A DNA stretch of 59,639 nucleotides from a bacterium (lineage in GTDB: Bacteria; UBP6; UBA1177), in NCBI GenBank assembly GCA_017963125.1, contig JAGCUA010000014.1, positions 1-59,639 of the forward strand, written 5' to 3'. The notes beneath the pieces were generated by a model, which did no database searches, was not told the origin of the DNA, and worked only from the letters and a program-made list of their open reading frames with translations. The first letter of the stretch is position 1. Every line of letters begins with the position of its first letter. Positions 45,028-52,692 of the stretch are shown one piece after another. Position numbers and translations under genes: made by a program.

Positions 45028-45975
45028 ATGTCCCTTTTGTCAAAAGAACGCTTCTTTACCGATAAACTTTATTCGGCAAGATGGTTCAAATCCTACTTTC
45101 TTATAATCTTCGGCTCGATGATAATGGCATCCGGCTACTCATTTTTCGCAGACCCGCACAGGATCGTTCCGGGCGGAGTTTACGGTACGGCCATCGTCAT
45201 CCACCACGTTTTCGGATTCCCCACAGGAACGGTCGGACTCATGTTCAACATCCCGCTTTTCGCACTCGGCATATACCTTCTGGGACCGAGATTCGGCGTA
45301 AAAACTTTTGTCGGTACGATCGCGACCTCGTTTTTCATCGACTTCCAGTCGAAAATGATAGAAAATTTCAAGTGGTTCCGTCCGAAAGATCTTGCTGAAG
45401 GGGAGAATTTCATAGCTTCGCCGGTTCAGGATCCGTTTCTTGCCAGTCTGGTCGCCGGCGTTCTCATCGGAGTCGGACTCGCGCTTATTTTCAGGGCGAA
45501 AGCATCGACCGGCGGCAGCGACATCATCGCGCAGATAATCAACAAATACACCAAGATCTCAGTCGGTCAGCTGCTTATCTTCATTGATTCGGCAATCGTT
45601 TCGATAGGCGTTATCGCTTTCAAAGACTTTTCCCTCGCACTCTACGCCCTCATCACGATCTATCTCACCGGCAAGGTGCTTGACGCTGTAATGCTCGGCG
45701 GAAACAACAGAAAAGCTGTTTTTGTAGTCTCATCGAAACACGAGGAGATCAGCGATTTTATCCTCCACAAACTGAGAAGAGGCGGCACGTTTTTCTATGC
45801 TCAGGGAATGTACGGCCACGACGACAAAAAAGTCATCTACACCGCACTCAGCCGCCGTGAACTCTCGGCGCTTCAGGATTTCGTAAGAGACACCGACAAA
45901 GACGCTTTCATTTCCGTTTTCGACACAAACCAGATCTACGGACGCGGATTCCTTCCGATCGCCGAAGAAAATTAG
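45028..45975 (+). CDS. YitT-family membrane protein with DUF2179 domain
   Basis: The 315-residue protein joins a DUF161-type five- or six-helix membrane part (SYFLIIFGSMIMASGYSFFA, GGVYGTAIVIHHVFGFPTG, KASTGGSDIIAQIINKYTKI) to a C-terminal cytoplasmic DUF2179 domain (YAQGMYGHDDKKVIYTALSR). YitT family proteins are of unknown function, probably small-molecule transporters; DUF2179 may sense a ligand. ATG 45028 with TTAATGGAG upstream is preferred over two earlier ATGs. Confidence 0.9.
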   Translation: MSLLSKERFFTDKLYSARWFKSYFLIIFGSMIMASGYSFFADPHRIVPGGVYGTAIVIHHVFGFPTGTVGLMFNIPLFALGIYLLGPRFGVKTFVGTIATSFFIDFQSKMIENFKWFRPKDLAEGENFIASPVQDPFLASLVAGVLIGVGLALIFRAKASTGGSDIIAQIINKYTKISVGQLLIFIDSAIVSIGVIAFKDFSLALYALITIYLTGKVLDAVMLGGNNRKAVFVVSSKHEEISDFILHKLRRGGTFFYAQGMYGHDDKKVIYTALSRRELSALQDFVRDTDKDAFISVFDTNQIYGRGFLPIAEEN

Positions 45976-46028
45976 CATCTTATTTGATTTTTACCGCAAA
46001 ACTTTCAATTTTTCGGGATTTTCAGGAT

Positions 46029-46052
46029 AAAAAAAACCGCCCTTTCGGGCGG
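46029..46052 (-). terminator. Intrinsic terminator of rpsU
   Basis: On the minus strand, CCGCCC (46047-46052) with GAAA loop and GGGCGG (46037-46042) are followed by eight T residues. Classic rho-independent structure, 20 nt downstream of the rpsU stop. Confidence 0.92.
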
Positions 46053-46071
46053 CTTCAACCAAAAAAAGGAG

Positions 46072-46287
46072 TTAACCTCTTTTTTTCTTCATGTTTTTTC
46101 TGCGTCTTCTCTCCGCTTCTTCCTTTTTCAGGCGGTTACGGACTGACGGCGGCTCGTAATGACGGCGTTTTTTGATTTCTTTGTAAAGACCTTCGAGAGC
46201 CATTTTTTTCTTGAGGATCTTTATCGCCTTCTCGAGATCGTCGGAAACATAAACCTCCAAAGGAGCGATGATTTTCTGTCTACGCAT
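46072..46287 (-). CDS. rpsU: Ribosomal protein bS21
   Basis: The 71-residue basic protein matches bS21 of the small subunit: IIAPLEVYVSDDLEKAIKIL, then KKRRHYEPPSVRNRLKKEEA and an Arg/Lys tail (ERRRRKNMKKKRG). bS21 acts in translation initiation near the anti-Shine-Dalgarno end of 16S rRNA. Single-gene transcript with its own consensus promoter and terminator. Confidence 0.95.
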   Translation of the reverse strand: MRRQKIIAPLEVYVSDDLEKAIKILKKKMALEGLYKEIKKRRHYEPPSVRNRLKKEEAERRRRKNMKKKRG

Positions 46288-46344
46288 TGGTTTTCACCAC
46301 CTTTCATACTTCTGATTTGTTAATAACAACATGAAGCGGCGGAA

Positions 46345-46372
46345 ATTGTAGGCAAAAAAGTGCTTTTGTCAA
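46345..46372 (-). promoter_or_regulatory. rpsU promoter
   Basis: On the minus strand a consensus TTGACA, 16 bp and TACAAT, followed by TTCCGCCG. The start codon lies about 58 nt downstream. Confidence 0.8.
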
Positions 46373-46394
46373 GGGAAAAACCTCACCCATTTAC

Positions 46395-46421
46395 TTCCCC
46401 TCTCCAATGTGGCGAGGGGAA
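46395..46421. repeat. Short hairpin, REP-like intergenic element
   Basis: TTCCCCTC (46395-46402) pairs perfectly with GAGGGGAA (46414-46421). It lies between rpsU and the ATPase gene and resembles extragenic palindromes seen elsewhere. Confidence 0.6.
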
Positions 46422-46452
46422 ATCGGGCTAACAGCTTGCACGCAAAAATCTT

Positions 46453-47643
46453 TTACTTCCTCTCCAAATCATTCATCAAAAGGAAGTCTTTGAGTTTCAA
46501 GTGGTCGATATTGCTGGTGGAATAGTCAATGTCGTCGTTCGTGACAATGATTTTCCTGTCCCTTTGCGTCAGGGAATCGAATGCACCGAGTTCACGTTCG
46601 TAGGCTTTTTCCTCGGCAATGCTGTATGCAACCTGAATGTAGTATCTTTGATTTTCCTTTTCGGCAATAAAATCAATTTCCTTTCCGCCGTTGTCAAAAA
46701 CAGAGAGAGTATAGCCCATAAAAACGAGCTCGTTGTAGACGATATTCTCAAGATTGTGCGTCATATCGAAGCGGTTGTCCCTGCACCGTATCGAATTGAG
46801 AGAAACATCGCAGTTGTAGATTTTTTTGCTTTGTTCAAGCTCTTTTTTCGCCTTTTTGGAATAGCGCGGGATTTCATCGATGATATAAGCGGCAGCAAGA
46901 TAACTTATCCATTTCTGAACGGTGTTCGAAGTGCAGTCGATGCCGCAGCTTTTCATATAGTTCGAGATCGATTTTGCCGAATAAATCCTGGCATTTGAAA
47001 TCAGCATAAAGTTCACGAATTTTTTAAATTCGACAGATTTTCTTATGCCGTAGCGGTTGATAATGTCGTTTGAAACTATCGTCTCGTCAAGTTCAGAAAT
47101 ATATCTTCTCGTTTCGCCGCTTCCGTTAAGTTCGAACCTTTTCGGAAAGCCGCCCCAGACAAGGTAGTCGGTAATCGTAAACTCTTTTTTGAGCTCTTCT
47201 GCATATTCGGAAAGTTCCTTGTAGACAAACGGACGGATCCTGAACGCGACATATCTTCCGGAAAGTTCGCTTGTGAACTCTTTTGAAAGAAGTTTTGAAT
47301 TTGAACCTGTGATAAAAACCGAACAGTTTTCGCGTCTCAGAGAGCGGCATGCAAATGCCCAGTCTTCGATTTCCTGAATTTCATCGAGAAAAACATAGCA
47401 GAGTCCTGTTTTTTTGTGCGAATTTACATAATCAACAATATCTTTCCAGCTTTCTATTGAAGAAGTTACCGCCCTGTCGTCAAAGTCGAGATAGACCACA
47501 TTGTCGGAACGGAGCCTTATTTCTTCCATAATTTGTTCCAGAATCACCGACTTTCCGCATCGCCTGACACCAGTGATGATTTTTATAAGGTCGCTGTCAT
47601 AAAAACCACGGATTTCAGCGAGATATTTCTCTCTTTTTATCAT
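46453..47643 (-). CDS. AAA_14/DUF4143 family ATPase
   Basis: The 396-residue protein has the Walker A GVRRCGKS, Walker B CYVFLDEIQEIEDW, a sensor-like FITGSNSKLLS and the Arg-rich FRIRPFVYKELSE of archaeal-type AAA_14 ATPases, followed by a DUF4143 domain with GKEIDFIAEKENQRYYIQVA near the C-terminus (a nuclease-like D-x-E-x-K arrangement). This family is abundant in gut and host-associated genomes and is often linked with accessory DNA; its role is not established. It sits alone between rpsU and repeats. The 330 nt upstream (47644-47973) hold three 40-bp repeats, a REP-like element and a promoter for the next gene. Confidence 0.85.
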   Translation of the reverse strand: MIKREKYLAEIRGFYDSDLIKIITGVRRCGKSVILEQIMEEIRLRSDNVVYLDFDDRAVTSSIESWKDIVDYVNSHKKTGLCYVFLDEIQEIEDWAFACRSLRRENCSVFITGSNSKLLSKEFTSELSGRYVAFRIRPFVYKELSEYAEELKKEFTITDYLVWGGFPKRFELNGSGETRRYISELDETIVSNDIINRYGIRKSVEFKKFVNFMLISNARIYSAKSISNYMKSCGIDCTSNTVQKWISYLAAAYIIDEIPRYSKKAKKELEQSKKIYNCDVSLNSIRCRDNRFDMTHNLENIVYNELVFMGYTLSVFDNGGKEIDFIAEKENQRYYIQVAYSIAEEKAYERELGAFDSLTQRDRKIIVTNDDIDYSTSNIDHLKLKDFLLMNDLERK

Positions 47644-47667
47644 GCCCGGACTCCTCCAAAAAAGAAC

Positions 47668-47787
47668 CTATTGAGAAATTTTACTTATTTTAGAAAAATT
47701 CGCAACACTATTGAGAATTTTTTCTTATTTCGGAAATTCTCTAAATGCTATTGAGAATTTTTCCCGAAATCGGAAAAATTTTAAATA
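47668..47787. repeat. Three imperfect 40-bp repeats upstream of the ATPase gene
   Basis: CTATTGAGAA begins at 47668, 47708 and 47748, each followed by an AT-rich ATTTT...GGAAA-type stretch. The exact 40-bp period (about four helical turns) places the motifs on one face of the DNA. They lie at the 5' end of the ATPase gene and could be operator sites. Confidence 0.75.
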
Positions 47788-47818
47788 GGAGCCAAAAGAT
47801 GTTTCGCTTTTCTCAACA

Positions 47819-47852
47819 TGACAGTCATTCTGAGCGGAGCGAAAAATCCAAG
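47819..47852. repeat. Dispersed 'TCATTCTGAGCG' repeat element
   Basis: The stretch with GTCATTCTGAGCGGAGCGAA resembles a short dispersed intergenic repeat present in many bacterial genomes. Only one copy is visible here. Confidence 0.5.
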
Positions 47853-47906
47853 AAAACTCAAAAAATTGTTGATTTCTTTCAGATACGGTCAGTTGCAACT
47901 CTCAAT

Positions 47907-47934
47907 TTGACAAAAGTTCTTTGTGTGCTACACT
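47907..47934 (+). promoter_or_regulatory. Promoter of the two-gene membrane operon
   Basis: TTGACA, 16 bp and TACACT (47929-47934), 39 nt before the ATG, which has GAGG upstream. Confidence 0.75.
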
Positions 47935-47973
47935 TTCACGCATTATTTAAATTAAGCACTTCAGAGGTTGAAA

Positions 47974-48582
47974 ATGAAAAGAAATCTGCTGACAAACATC
48001 ATAAAAACCAAATCTTCTAAAGAATATTACGAACTTTTAAAAATTGAAACTCCGGGACCGTGGGGACATTTTTCATATATCTGGGCAAAATTATGTATAT
48101 ATGCCTACATTGCAATACCTGTAATTGTTGCCGTAACTCCGTTAATTTATGAATATTTCCTAGACAAAACGCCGCCTTATGACTTGTTCAAGGACTATAC
48201 TTTCGTTCATTTTCTCGGGTTCTATTTTGTGACATATTTGCCAGTCTGCATATTGTCGATTATACCGCATCTGCTTGTCTGGGGCACGCAGGACGATTCT
48301 TCGGAAGGTGATTATGTTCCGCAGTCTGAAATCGTCAGCGGCGGGGAAAACGAGTTCATTCCGGGATATGAAAAAGTCGGATGTCTCACTGTTTTTACCG
48401 GAATTCTTCTTATCGGCGGCTGGATTACAGGACTTTTTCTCTGGACATCAGCTTTTTTAAGCAAAAAATACATTTTTGGCGGATTCTTTGGGGATTTTGC
48501 CGCACTGATGCTCATAAACGGCTTTTTTGATGTTGCGGTCGGGTTTGCTTACAAGATGATCAGCTCTTTTACAAGGAGGTAA
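47974..48582 (+). CDS. Four-helix integral membrane protein, unknown function
   Basis: A 202-residue protein with about four hydrophobic segments (LCIYAYIAIPVIVAVTPLIY, FLGFYFVTYLPVCILSIIPH, VFTGILLIGGWITGLFLWTS, FAALMLINGFFDVAVGFAY) and short polar loops. No known family is recognised. ATG 47974 has GAGGTTG just upstream, so it is used instead of the in-frame TTG 2 codons earlier. It is followed after 2 nt by a second small membrane protein with an AAGGAGG site inside its end. Confidence 0.7.
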   Translation: MKRNLLTNIIKTKSSKEYYELLKIETPGPWGHFSYIWAKLCIYAYIAIPVIVAVTPLIYEYFLDKTPPYDLFKDYTFVHFLGFYFVTYLPVCILSIIPHLLVWGTQDDSSEGDYVPQSEIVSGGENEFIPGYEKVGCLTVFTGILLIGGWITGLFLWTSAFLSKKYIFGGFFGDFAALMLINGFFDVAVGFAYKMISSFTRR

Positions 48583-48584
48583 GC

Positions 48585-48848
48585 ATGGAAAAATTCATCG
48601 ATTTCATCTACAAAGTCTTAAAAATCTTCATAGTTTTGGTCTTTGCAGCAATCTGGATTTTTTCGTTCTGGTTGTGGTGGTATTGTTTCAAAGATTCTGA
48701 AAGCTCCATCTTTGAAGCCGCTGTTTCTCTTATTATCCTTGTAATTATTAATATATTTGTAGATGTTTTCGCCTACGCAACTTGGGATCTTGTTGACCGT
48801 GCTACAAAAACGATTGACAAAGTCATCGACAAACTTTTGGACGATTAA
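48585..48848 (+). CDS. Small two-helix membrane protein
   Basis: An 87-residue protein has two membrane segments (LKIFIVLVFAAIWIFSFWLW and AAVSLIILVIINIFVDVFAY) and an amphipathic C-terminus (RATKTIDKVIDKLLDD). It begins 2 nt after the preceding membrane protein with AAGGAGG, so they are coupled. No family recognised. It could be a partner or chaperone of the larger protein. Confidence 0.7.
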   Translation: MEKFIDFIYKVLKIFIVLVFAAIWIFSFWLWWYCFKDSESSIFEAAVSLIILVIINIFVDVFAYATWDLVDRATKTIDKVIDKLLDD

Positions 48849-48909
48849 GACTAAAATTCGTGATCTCTAAACAACACTTCTAAAGTACATCTTATAGACA
48901 TTCAATGTA

Positions 48910-48937
48910 TTGACAATAAATATAAAAACAATATAAT
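48910..48937 (+). promoter_or_regulatory. Consensus promoter of the toxin-antitoxin operon
   Basis: TTGACA, 16 bp and TATAAT, both perfect matches to the bacterial consensus. The ATG of the antitoxin is 32 nt downstream. An AT-rich surrounding may be the antitoxin operator, but no clear palindrome is seen. Confidence 0.8.
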
Positions 48938-48968
48938 AATGCTTGTTTTGGTTGGATGGAGATGAATT

Positions 48969-49250
48969 ATGGCAGTAAAAACAGACACAAGTATGACTAT
49001 CAGGATGAACAGAACCGTAAAACAGGAAGCCCAGCAGCTTTTTGCGGCTCTCGGAATGGATATGACTACGGCGATCAATGTCTTTTTAAGGCAGGCGATT
49101 TACCACAACGGATTACCGTTCGAGGTTCGTTTCGAAAATCCTAATGCAACAACAATAGCGGCATTGGAAGAAGGCGACCGCATGATCAAAGATCCGAATG
49201 CAAAAAGATTTTCAAGCGTTGACGAACTTTTTGACGAACTTGAGAACTGA
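48969..49250 (+). CDS. RelB/DinJ-type antitoxin
   Basis: The 93-residue protein starts with the ribbon-helix-helix DNA-binding segment of RelB/DinJ antitoxins (TSMTIRMNRTVKQEAQQLFA, then GMDMTTAINVFLRQAI) and has a flexible acidic C-terminus (DELFDELEN) that should mask the toxin. It represses its own operon and neutralises the YafQ-like toxin encoded immediately after. The stop and the toxin start share one base (TGATG). Confidence 0.92.
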   Translation: MAVKTDTSMTIRMNRTVKQEAQQLFAALGMDMTTAINVFLRQAIYHNGLPFEVRFENPNATTIAALEEGDRMIKDPNAKRFSSVDELFDELEN

Positions 49251-49525
49251 TGAAATACTCGATTCAGATAACAACCCAGTTCAAGAAAGACTACAAGCAG
49301 GCAGTAAAGCGCGGCTGCGACATTCCTAAACTTAAAAAAGTCATTTCTATGCTCGCCGACGGCGAAAAACTTCCGCAAAAATACTCGGATCACGCATTAA
49401 AAGGCGTTTTCAGCGGCTACCGCGAATGCCATATCGAACCCGACTGGCTTCTGATTTACAAAATTTCTGAAGATGTTCTTGTTCTCTCTTTGTACCGGAC
49501 AGGAAGCCACAGCGATTTGTTCTGA
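49250..49525 (+). CDS. YafQ-type RelE-family mRNA interferase toxin
   Basis: The 91-residue basic protein has the YafQ layout ALKGVFSGYRECHIEPDWLL then YKISEDVLVLSLYRTGSHSDLF. The conserved H-x-L-x-G, RECH and terminal RTGSHSDLF match catalytic and ribosome-binding residues (His in RECHIEPDW and in GSHS). It should cleave mRNA in the ribosomal A site under stress. Translated by coupling to the antitoxin (overlapping TGATG). Confidence 0.93.
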   Translation: MKYSIQITTQFKKDYKQAVKRGCDIPKLKKVISMLADGEKLPQKYSDHALKGVFSGYRECHIEPDWLLIYKISEDVLVLSLYRTGSHSDLF

Positions 49526-49770
49526 AAACTCAAAAATTCGTTGATTTTTGAAATTTCTTTCCAAAAATTGACTATAAAACTCAAAAATTCGTTGATTTTT
49601 GAAATTTCTTTCCAAAAATTGACTATAAAACTCAAAAATTCGTTGATTTTTGAAATTTCTTTCCAAAAATCGAAGAGAAAACTCAAAAAATCGTGATTTT
49701 CTGAAATTTCTTCCCGAAAATTGACGAGAAAACTCAAAAATTCGTTGATTTCTGAAATTTCTTCTAAAAA
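49525..49770. repeat. Five-copy 51-bp tandem repeat downstream of the toxin gene
   Basis: AAAACTCAAAAATTCG begins at 49525, 49576, 49627, 49678 and 49729, exact 51-bp spacing. The first three copies are nearly identical; the last two diverge. Each has a CAAAAAT...ATTTTTG hairpin (first copy 49531-49550) followed by AAATTTCTTT. The unit length is a multiple of three, so it stays open on the minus strand by chance. The rest of the 378-nt gap holds only the ybaK promoter. Confidence 0.9.
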
Positions 49771-49847
49771 AGTATAGTTTCTTTGAACCCAATCGAGATT
49801 TCGCTGATTGAATAGTTTTTCAGAACAATTTTAAAAGAAAACAATCG

Positions 49848-49875
49848 TTGCCTTTCCATGCGATTTTCCTATAAT
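49848..49875 (+). promoter_or_regulatory. Promoter of the ybaK-like gene
   Basis: TTGCCT, 16 bp and TATAAT (49870-49875), about 28 nt before the ATG. The start has no good ribosome site. Confidence 0.6.
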
Positions 49876-49903
49876 TTCGTGCTTTTTGTGATTTTGTTAA
49901 AAA

Positions 49904-50389
49904 ATGAGTTGCCAAATGAAAAAGCCCGAAAAAACCAATGTCATGCGTGTTCTGGAGAGCAAAAAAATCTCCTACACCGCGCATGAATACGAGCCTGACG
50001 CCACTTTGACAGGCGTCCAGATCGCCGCGATCTTAGGCGAAGATGCGTCCAATGTTTTCAAAACGCTCGTCACACAGGGAAAAAGCGGCCAGCACTATGT
50101 TTTTGTGATCCCCGTCCATGCCGAGCTTGACCTCAAAAAAGCGGCGAAAGCATCAGGCGAAAAATCGATCGAAATGATAAAACAGAAGGAGCTTCTTCCG
50201 CTCACCGGCTATGTCCACGGCGGCTGCTCGCCTATCGGAATGAAAAAACAGTTCCCGACATTCCTGCACATAACCGCCGAAAATCTCGAAAAAATCTATG
50301 TCAGCGCAGGAAAAGTCGGCTTTCAGGTCGAGCTTTCGCCCAAAGACCTCATCAGTGTCAGCCGCTGCACGCCGGCCGATATCGTGTGA
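49904..50389 (+). CDS. ybaK: YbaK/EbsC-type aminoacyl-tRNA deacylase
   Basis: The 161-residue protein is a YbaK-family Cys-tRNA(Pro) hydrolase: KTNVMRVLESKKISYTAHEY, then ASNVFKTLVTQG with the conserved K near residue 56, and LTGYVHGGCSPIGMKKQFPT. It removes cysteine mischarged onto tRNA-Pro. Two ATGs (49904 and 49916) are possible; the second would give MKKPEKTNVM, typical of the family start. Neither has a strong ribosome site. Confidence 0.92.
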   Translation: MSCQMKKPEKTNVMRVLESKKISYTAHEYEPDATLTGVQIAAILGEDASNVFKTLVTQGKSGQHYVFVIPVHAELDLKKAAKASGEKSIEMIKQKELLPLTGYVHGGCSPIGMKKQFPTFLHITAENLEKIYVSAGKVGFQVELSPKDLISVSRCTPADIV

Positions 50390-50449
50390 AGTTTTCACAA
50401 AATTCCGGCTGTTTTTGACAGATTTTTCACAAAATTCCAGAATTTCAAT

Positions 50450-50475
50450 TACATCATTTTCCGAAAAATGATGTA
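50450..50475. terminator. Hairpin downstream of ybaK
   Basis: An 11-bp perfect stem (TACATCATTTT at 50450-50460 with AAAATGATGTA at 50465-50475), loop CCGA. No U-tract follows, so termination is uncertain. Confidence 0.4.
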
Positions 50476-50510
50476 GTTGGCTTGATTTATGAGGCAGTTG
50501 AAACGGATTT

Positions 50511-50597
50511 TTCGTCCAAAAATATTGGATTTTTGCCAGAAATACAGCAAAATCGGACGAAAAACGGTGGTTGAAAATAAAATAATGAAATAAGGAG
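50511..50597 (+). repeat. Direct repeat, left copy, flanking the UDG-like cassette
   Basis: The block TTCGTCCAAAAATATTGGAT...CGGACGAAAAACGG...AAGGAG recurs at 52539-52626 in the same orientation with small differences. The left copy ends with the ribosome site of the next gene. It contains an internal palindrome-like TCGTCC/GGACGA pair. Confidence 0.82.
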
Positions 50598-50603
50598 AAA
50601 AAT

Positions 50604-51374
50604 ATGGATGCAGAGTTTAAACGTAAGATTTTGGAACTTATAATGATGCCTATTGACACTACTCTTCAAATAACAAAAGGTACTACACCGATTCCTTTTT
50701 TTGGCAATTTGGAACAGGCTACAGCTTGCACAATATCTTTAAATCCAAGTGACAGAGAATTTTATGATGCAAAAAATAATTTGTTAGAAAACGATAGGTC
50801 TCGACTTTGTTATCGAAAAAAATTAGGGAAAAAAGATGAAGATAAACTTTCTGAAGATGATGCAGAAAAGGTTCTAAAAGAATGTGAAGGGTATTTTGAT
50901 AAAAAACCATATAAACTTTGGTTTGATAAAATGGAAACGTTTTTGCGAGCATTTGATGCAAATCTTTCATATTATGAAGGAAGTGTTGTTGCTTTGGATT
51001 TGGTTCAATGGGCAACTACTCCCAAATGGGCTGACCTTACTGATCATTCGATGTCTTTATTGCTTCAAACAGGACTTCCTTTTTTAAAGGAATTGCTTTC
51101 ATATAAAAAATTTAAATTTATATTTTTGAATGGAGAAACTGCTTTTTCGAAAATTCAAGAACAGCTGAAATTCCAATATATTGAACAGCCTGTTAATGAT
51201 GGGAAAAAAAATTTCTCAGCATATTTTGGAGAATATAATCAAAGTATTGTTGTTGGTTGGTCAATTTATTTGCAATCCGCACAAGGTGGCAGCTATGACA
51301 ATATCAGGAAGATTGCCGGCTATATATTAAACAAGTACTCACGACACAAAACATCAATAAATTCAAGATATTAA
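50604..51374 (+). CDS. Uracil-DNA glycosylase-superfamily-like protein
   Basis: A 256-residue AT-rich gene. Parts recall UDG-superfamily folds: an early TACTISLNPSDREF segment in the place of the GxNPG loop, ALDLVQWATTPKW in the middle, FKFIFLNGETAF like the beta-strand/FLWG segment, and GWSIYLQSAQGG near the end in place of the terminal HPS loop. The catalytic Asp/His are not clear, so it may be a binding or inactive member, or belong to a related family. GGAG precedes ATG. Bracketed by direct repeats together with the next gene. Confidence 0.55.
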   Translation: MDAEFKRKILELIMMPIDTTLQITKGTTPIPFFGNLEQATACTISLNPSDREFYDAKNNLLENDRSRLCYRKKLGKKDEDKLSEDDAEKVLKECEGYFDKKPYKLWFDKMETFLRAFDANLSYYEGSVVALDLVQWATTPKWADLTDHSMSLLLQTGLPFLKELLSYKKFKFIFLNGETAFSKIQEQLKFQYIEQPVNDGKKNFSAYFGEYNQSIVVGWSIYLQSAQGGSYDNIRKIAGYILNKYSRHKTSINSRY

Positions 51375-51449
51375 GCAAATATTGTATATTAATATGCAAA
51401 GCAGACAATCTGGCCAACTGACTATCTGAACCGCCAACGCGACAGCGGC

Positions 51450-52442
51450 TTAATCAAAAACGAGAGCCCGATTTTTCAATAATTTTTTAATCAGCGGCTT
51501 ATAAACGGCATGGTCCGTGATTGTTGAAATTGTACAGACTTTTTTCCCCGCGTCTTTAGACGAGACTCCGCAGTGATAGATCTTTTCGTTTTTCGAGCCG
51601 AAATCGAGAATAACATAGCGGTCATGAAAAATACCGCCGGTTATTTTGAAAGAGAGCTCGACGTTAGGATATTCTTTAATAAAATCATCAAGTTCCTGTT
51701 TATGTAAACCATGACGGATATTGTCTGAAAATATCGTGATTTTTACATTTTCCCGCACCGATTTGAGCAGAACAAGCGTTTTTAAGCTGATATAGTTGTC
51801 AATCACAAAAATTGTTTCTCTTGCCTCGCTATAAATCTGCTGGTATGCAAGGTCTGCTTCAACAGATTTTCCGTTCAAAAAGAGAAAATCCTTTTTTATT
51901 TCGCTGCTGCTGAAATCTTCAATGATTTTTACAACATCAGTTTTTGTTGCCATGTTTTCTTTAATCAAGGCAATATCTTTGGTGTTTTGCGAAGTCTGGA
52001 TCGCAAGTTTTGCAACATCGTCATAGCCGATAAGATGTTCCCGTTCGATGATGAAATCCTTCATCGTTTTGAAAAGCCGGATCAGAATTTTGCTCTGCTT
52101 TATTGCCAGATCACCGCGAAGAACCGTCATCAGCATATAGATTCCCTGCTCAGTAAAAGCGTAAGGAAGGTATTTCACATTGCTGCCGCGTCCTGTGTTC
52201 AAGGTCGAAATTTTCGACCTTGAACGCAATGATGATATTATTTCTAACTCCTCCCAAGTCAGCTGGAACCTAAAATCATCATCGAATTTCTCAATATTAT
52301 TCCTGACTTGTTCGTTGAAGCGTTTGGTTGTGTAACCATAAATTTCAGCCAAGTCAAAATCCAGCATCACCTGCATACCGCGAATGGTGTAGATTTTTGA
52401 CTTTAAATCGTTTTCGCTGTGAATTATAATTTTGTTTTCCAT
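51450..52442 (-). CDS. ORF6N-domain protein with PLD-like C-terminal region
   Basis: The 330-residue protein begins with an ORF6N DNA-binding domain (IYTIRGMQVMLDFDLAEIYG, TTKRFNEQVRNNIEKF, AFTEQGIYMLMTVLRG), typical of phage antirepressor and mobile-element proteins. A central helical stretch joins it to a C-terminal region with ISLKTLVLLKSVRENVKITI and GIFHDRYVIL, the single-HxK-less end of PLD-like domains. Such pairs are common accessory genes; function is unknown. It is convergent to the UDG-like gene and inside the repeat-bounded cassette. Confidence 0.75.
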   Translation of the reverse strand: MENKIIIHSENDLKSKIYTIRGMQVMLDFDLAEIYGYTTKRFNEQVRNNIEKFDDDFRFQLTWEELEIISSLRSRSKISTLNTGRGSNVKYLPYAFTEQGIYMLMTVLRGDLAIKQSKILIRLFKTMKDFIIEREHLIGYDDVAKLAIQTSQNTKDIALIKENMATKTDVVKIIEDFSSSEIKKDFLFLNGKSVEADLAYQQIYSEARETIFVIDNYISLKTLVLLKSVRENVKITIFSDNIRHGLHKQELDDFIKEYPNVELSFKITGGIFHDRYVILDFGSKNEKIYHCGVSSKDAGKKVCTISTITDHAVYKPLIKKLLKNRALVFD

Positions 52443-52538
52443 ATTTCAATCATATCAAACAATTTTTACGAATCTATTGTAATATATCTTCGTTAGTCTT
52501 GTCAAATATATTGAAGTATTCCTTTAAAACAACGGGCT

Positions 52539-52626
52539 TTCGTCCAGAAATATTGGATTTTCGTCCAAAAATCGACAGAATCGGACGAAAAACAGAGCGG
52601 TTGGATGAAAAATGAGAAATTGAAGG
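52539..52626 (+). repeat. Direct repeat, right copy, flanking the cassette
   Basis: TTCGTCCAGAAATATTGGAT...CGGACGAAAAACAGAGCGGTTG...GAAGGAG matches the copy at 50511-50597. Here no ORF starts after its AAGGAG. The surrounding 319-nt gap holds only this repeat and the yqeY promoter. Confidence 0.82.
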
Positions 52627-52692
52627 AGTTCAGTAACGGCATCAAGCAAAGAATATCTGGATTTTGGTCTGGACGAAAAGAACCCTTCTGCG

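Noticed and set aside
46395..46421. Terminator of the ATPase gene
   Set aside because: The hairpin has no T-run on either side and looks like a dispersed palindrome instead.
47668..47787. CRISPR-like array
   Set aside because: Only three imperfect repeats, with no unique spacers and no cas genes in the window.
49397..49792. Minus-strand ORF of 131 codons over the 51-bp repeats
   Set aside because: It exists because the repeat unit is a multiple of three; it overlaps the toxin gene antisense and shows no ribosome site or family likeness.
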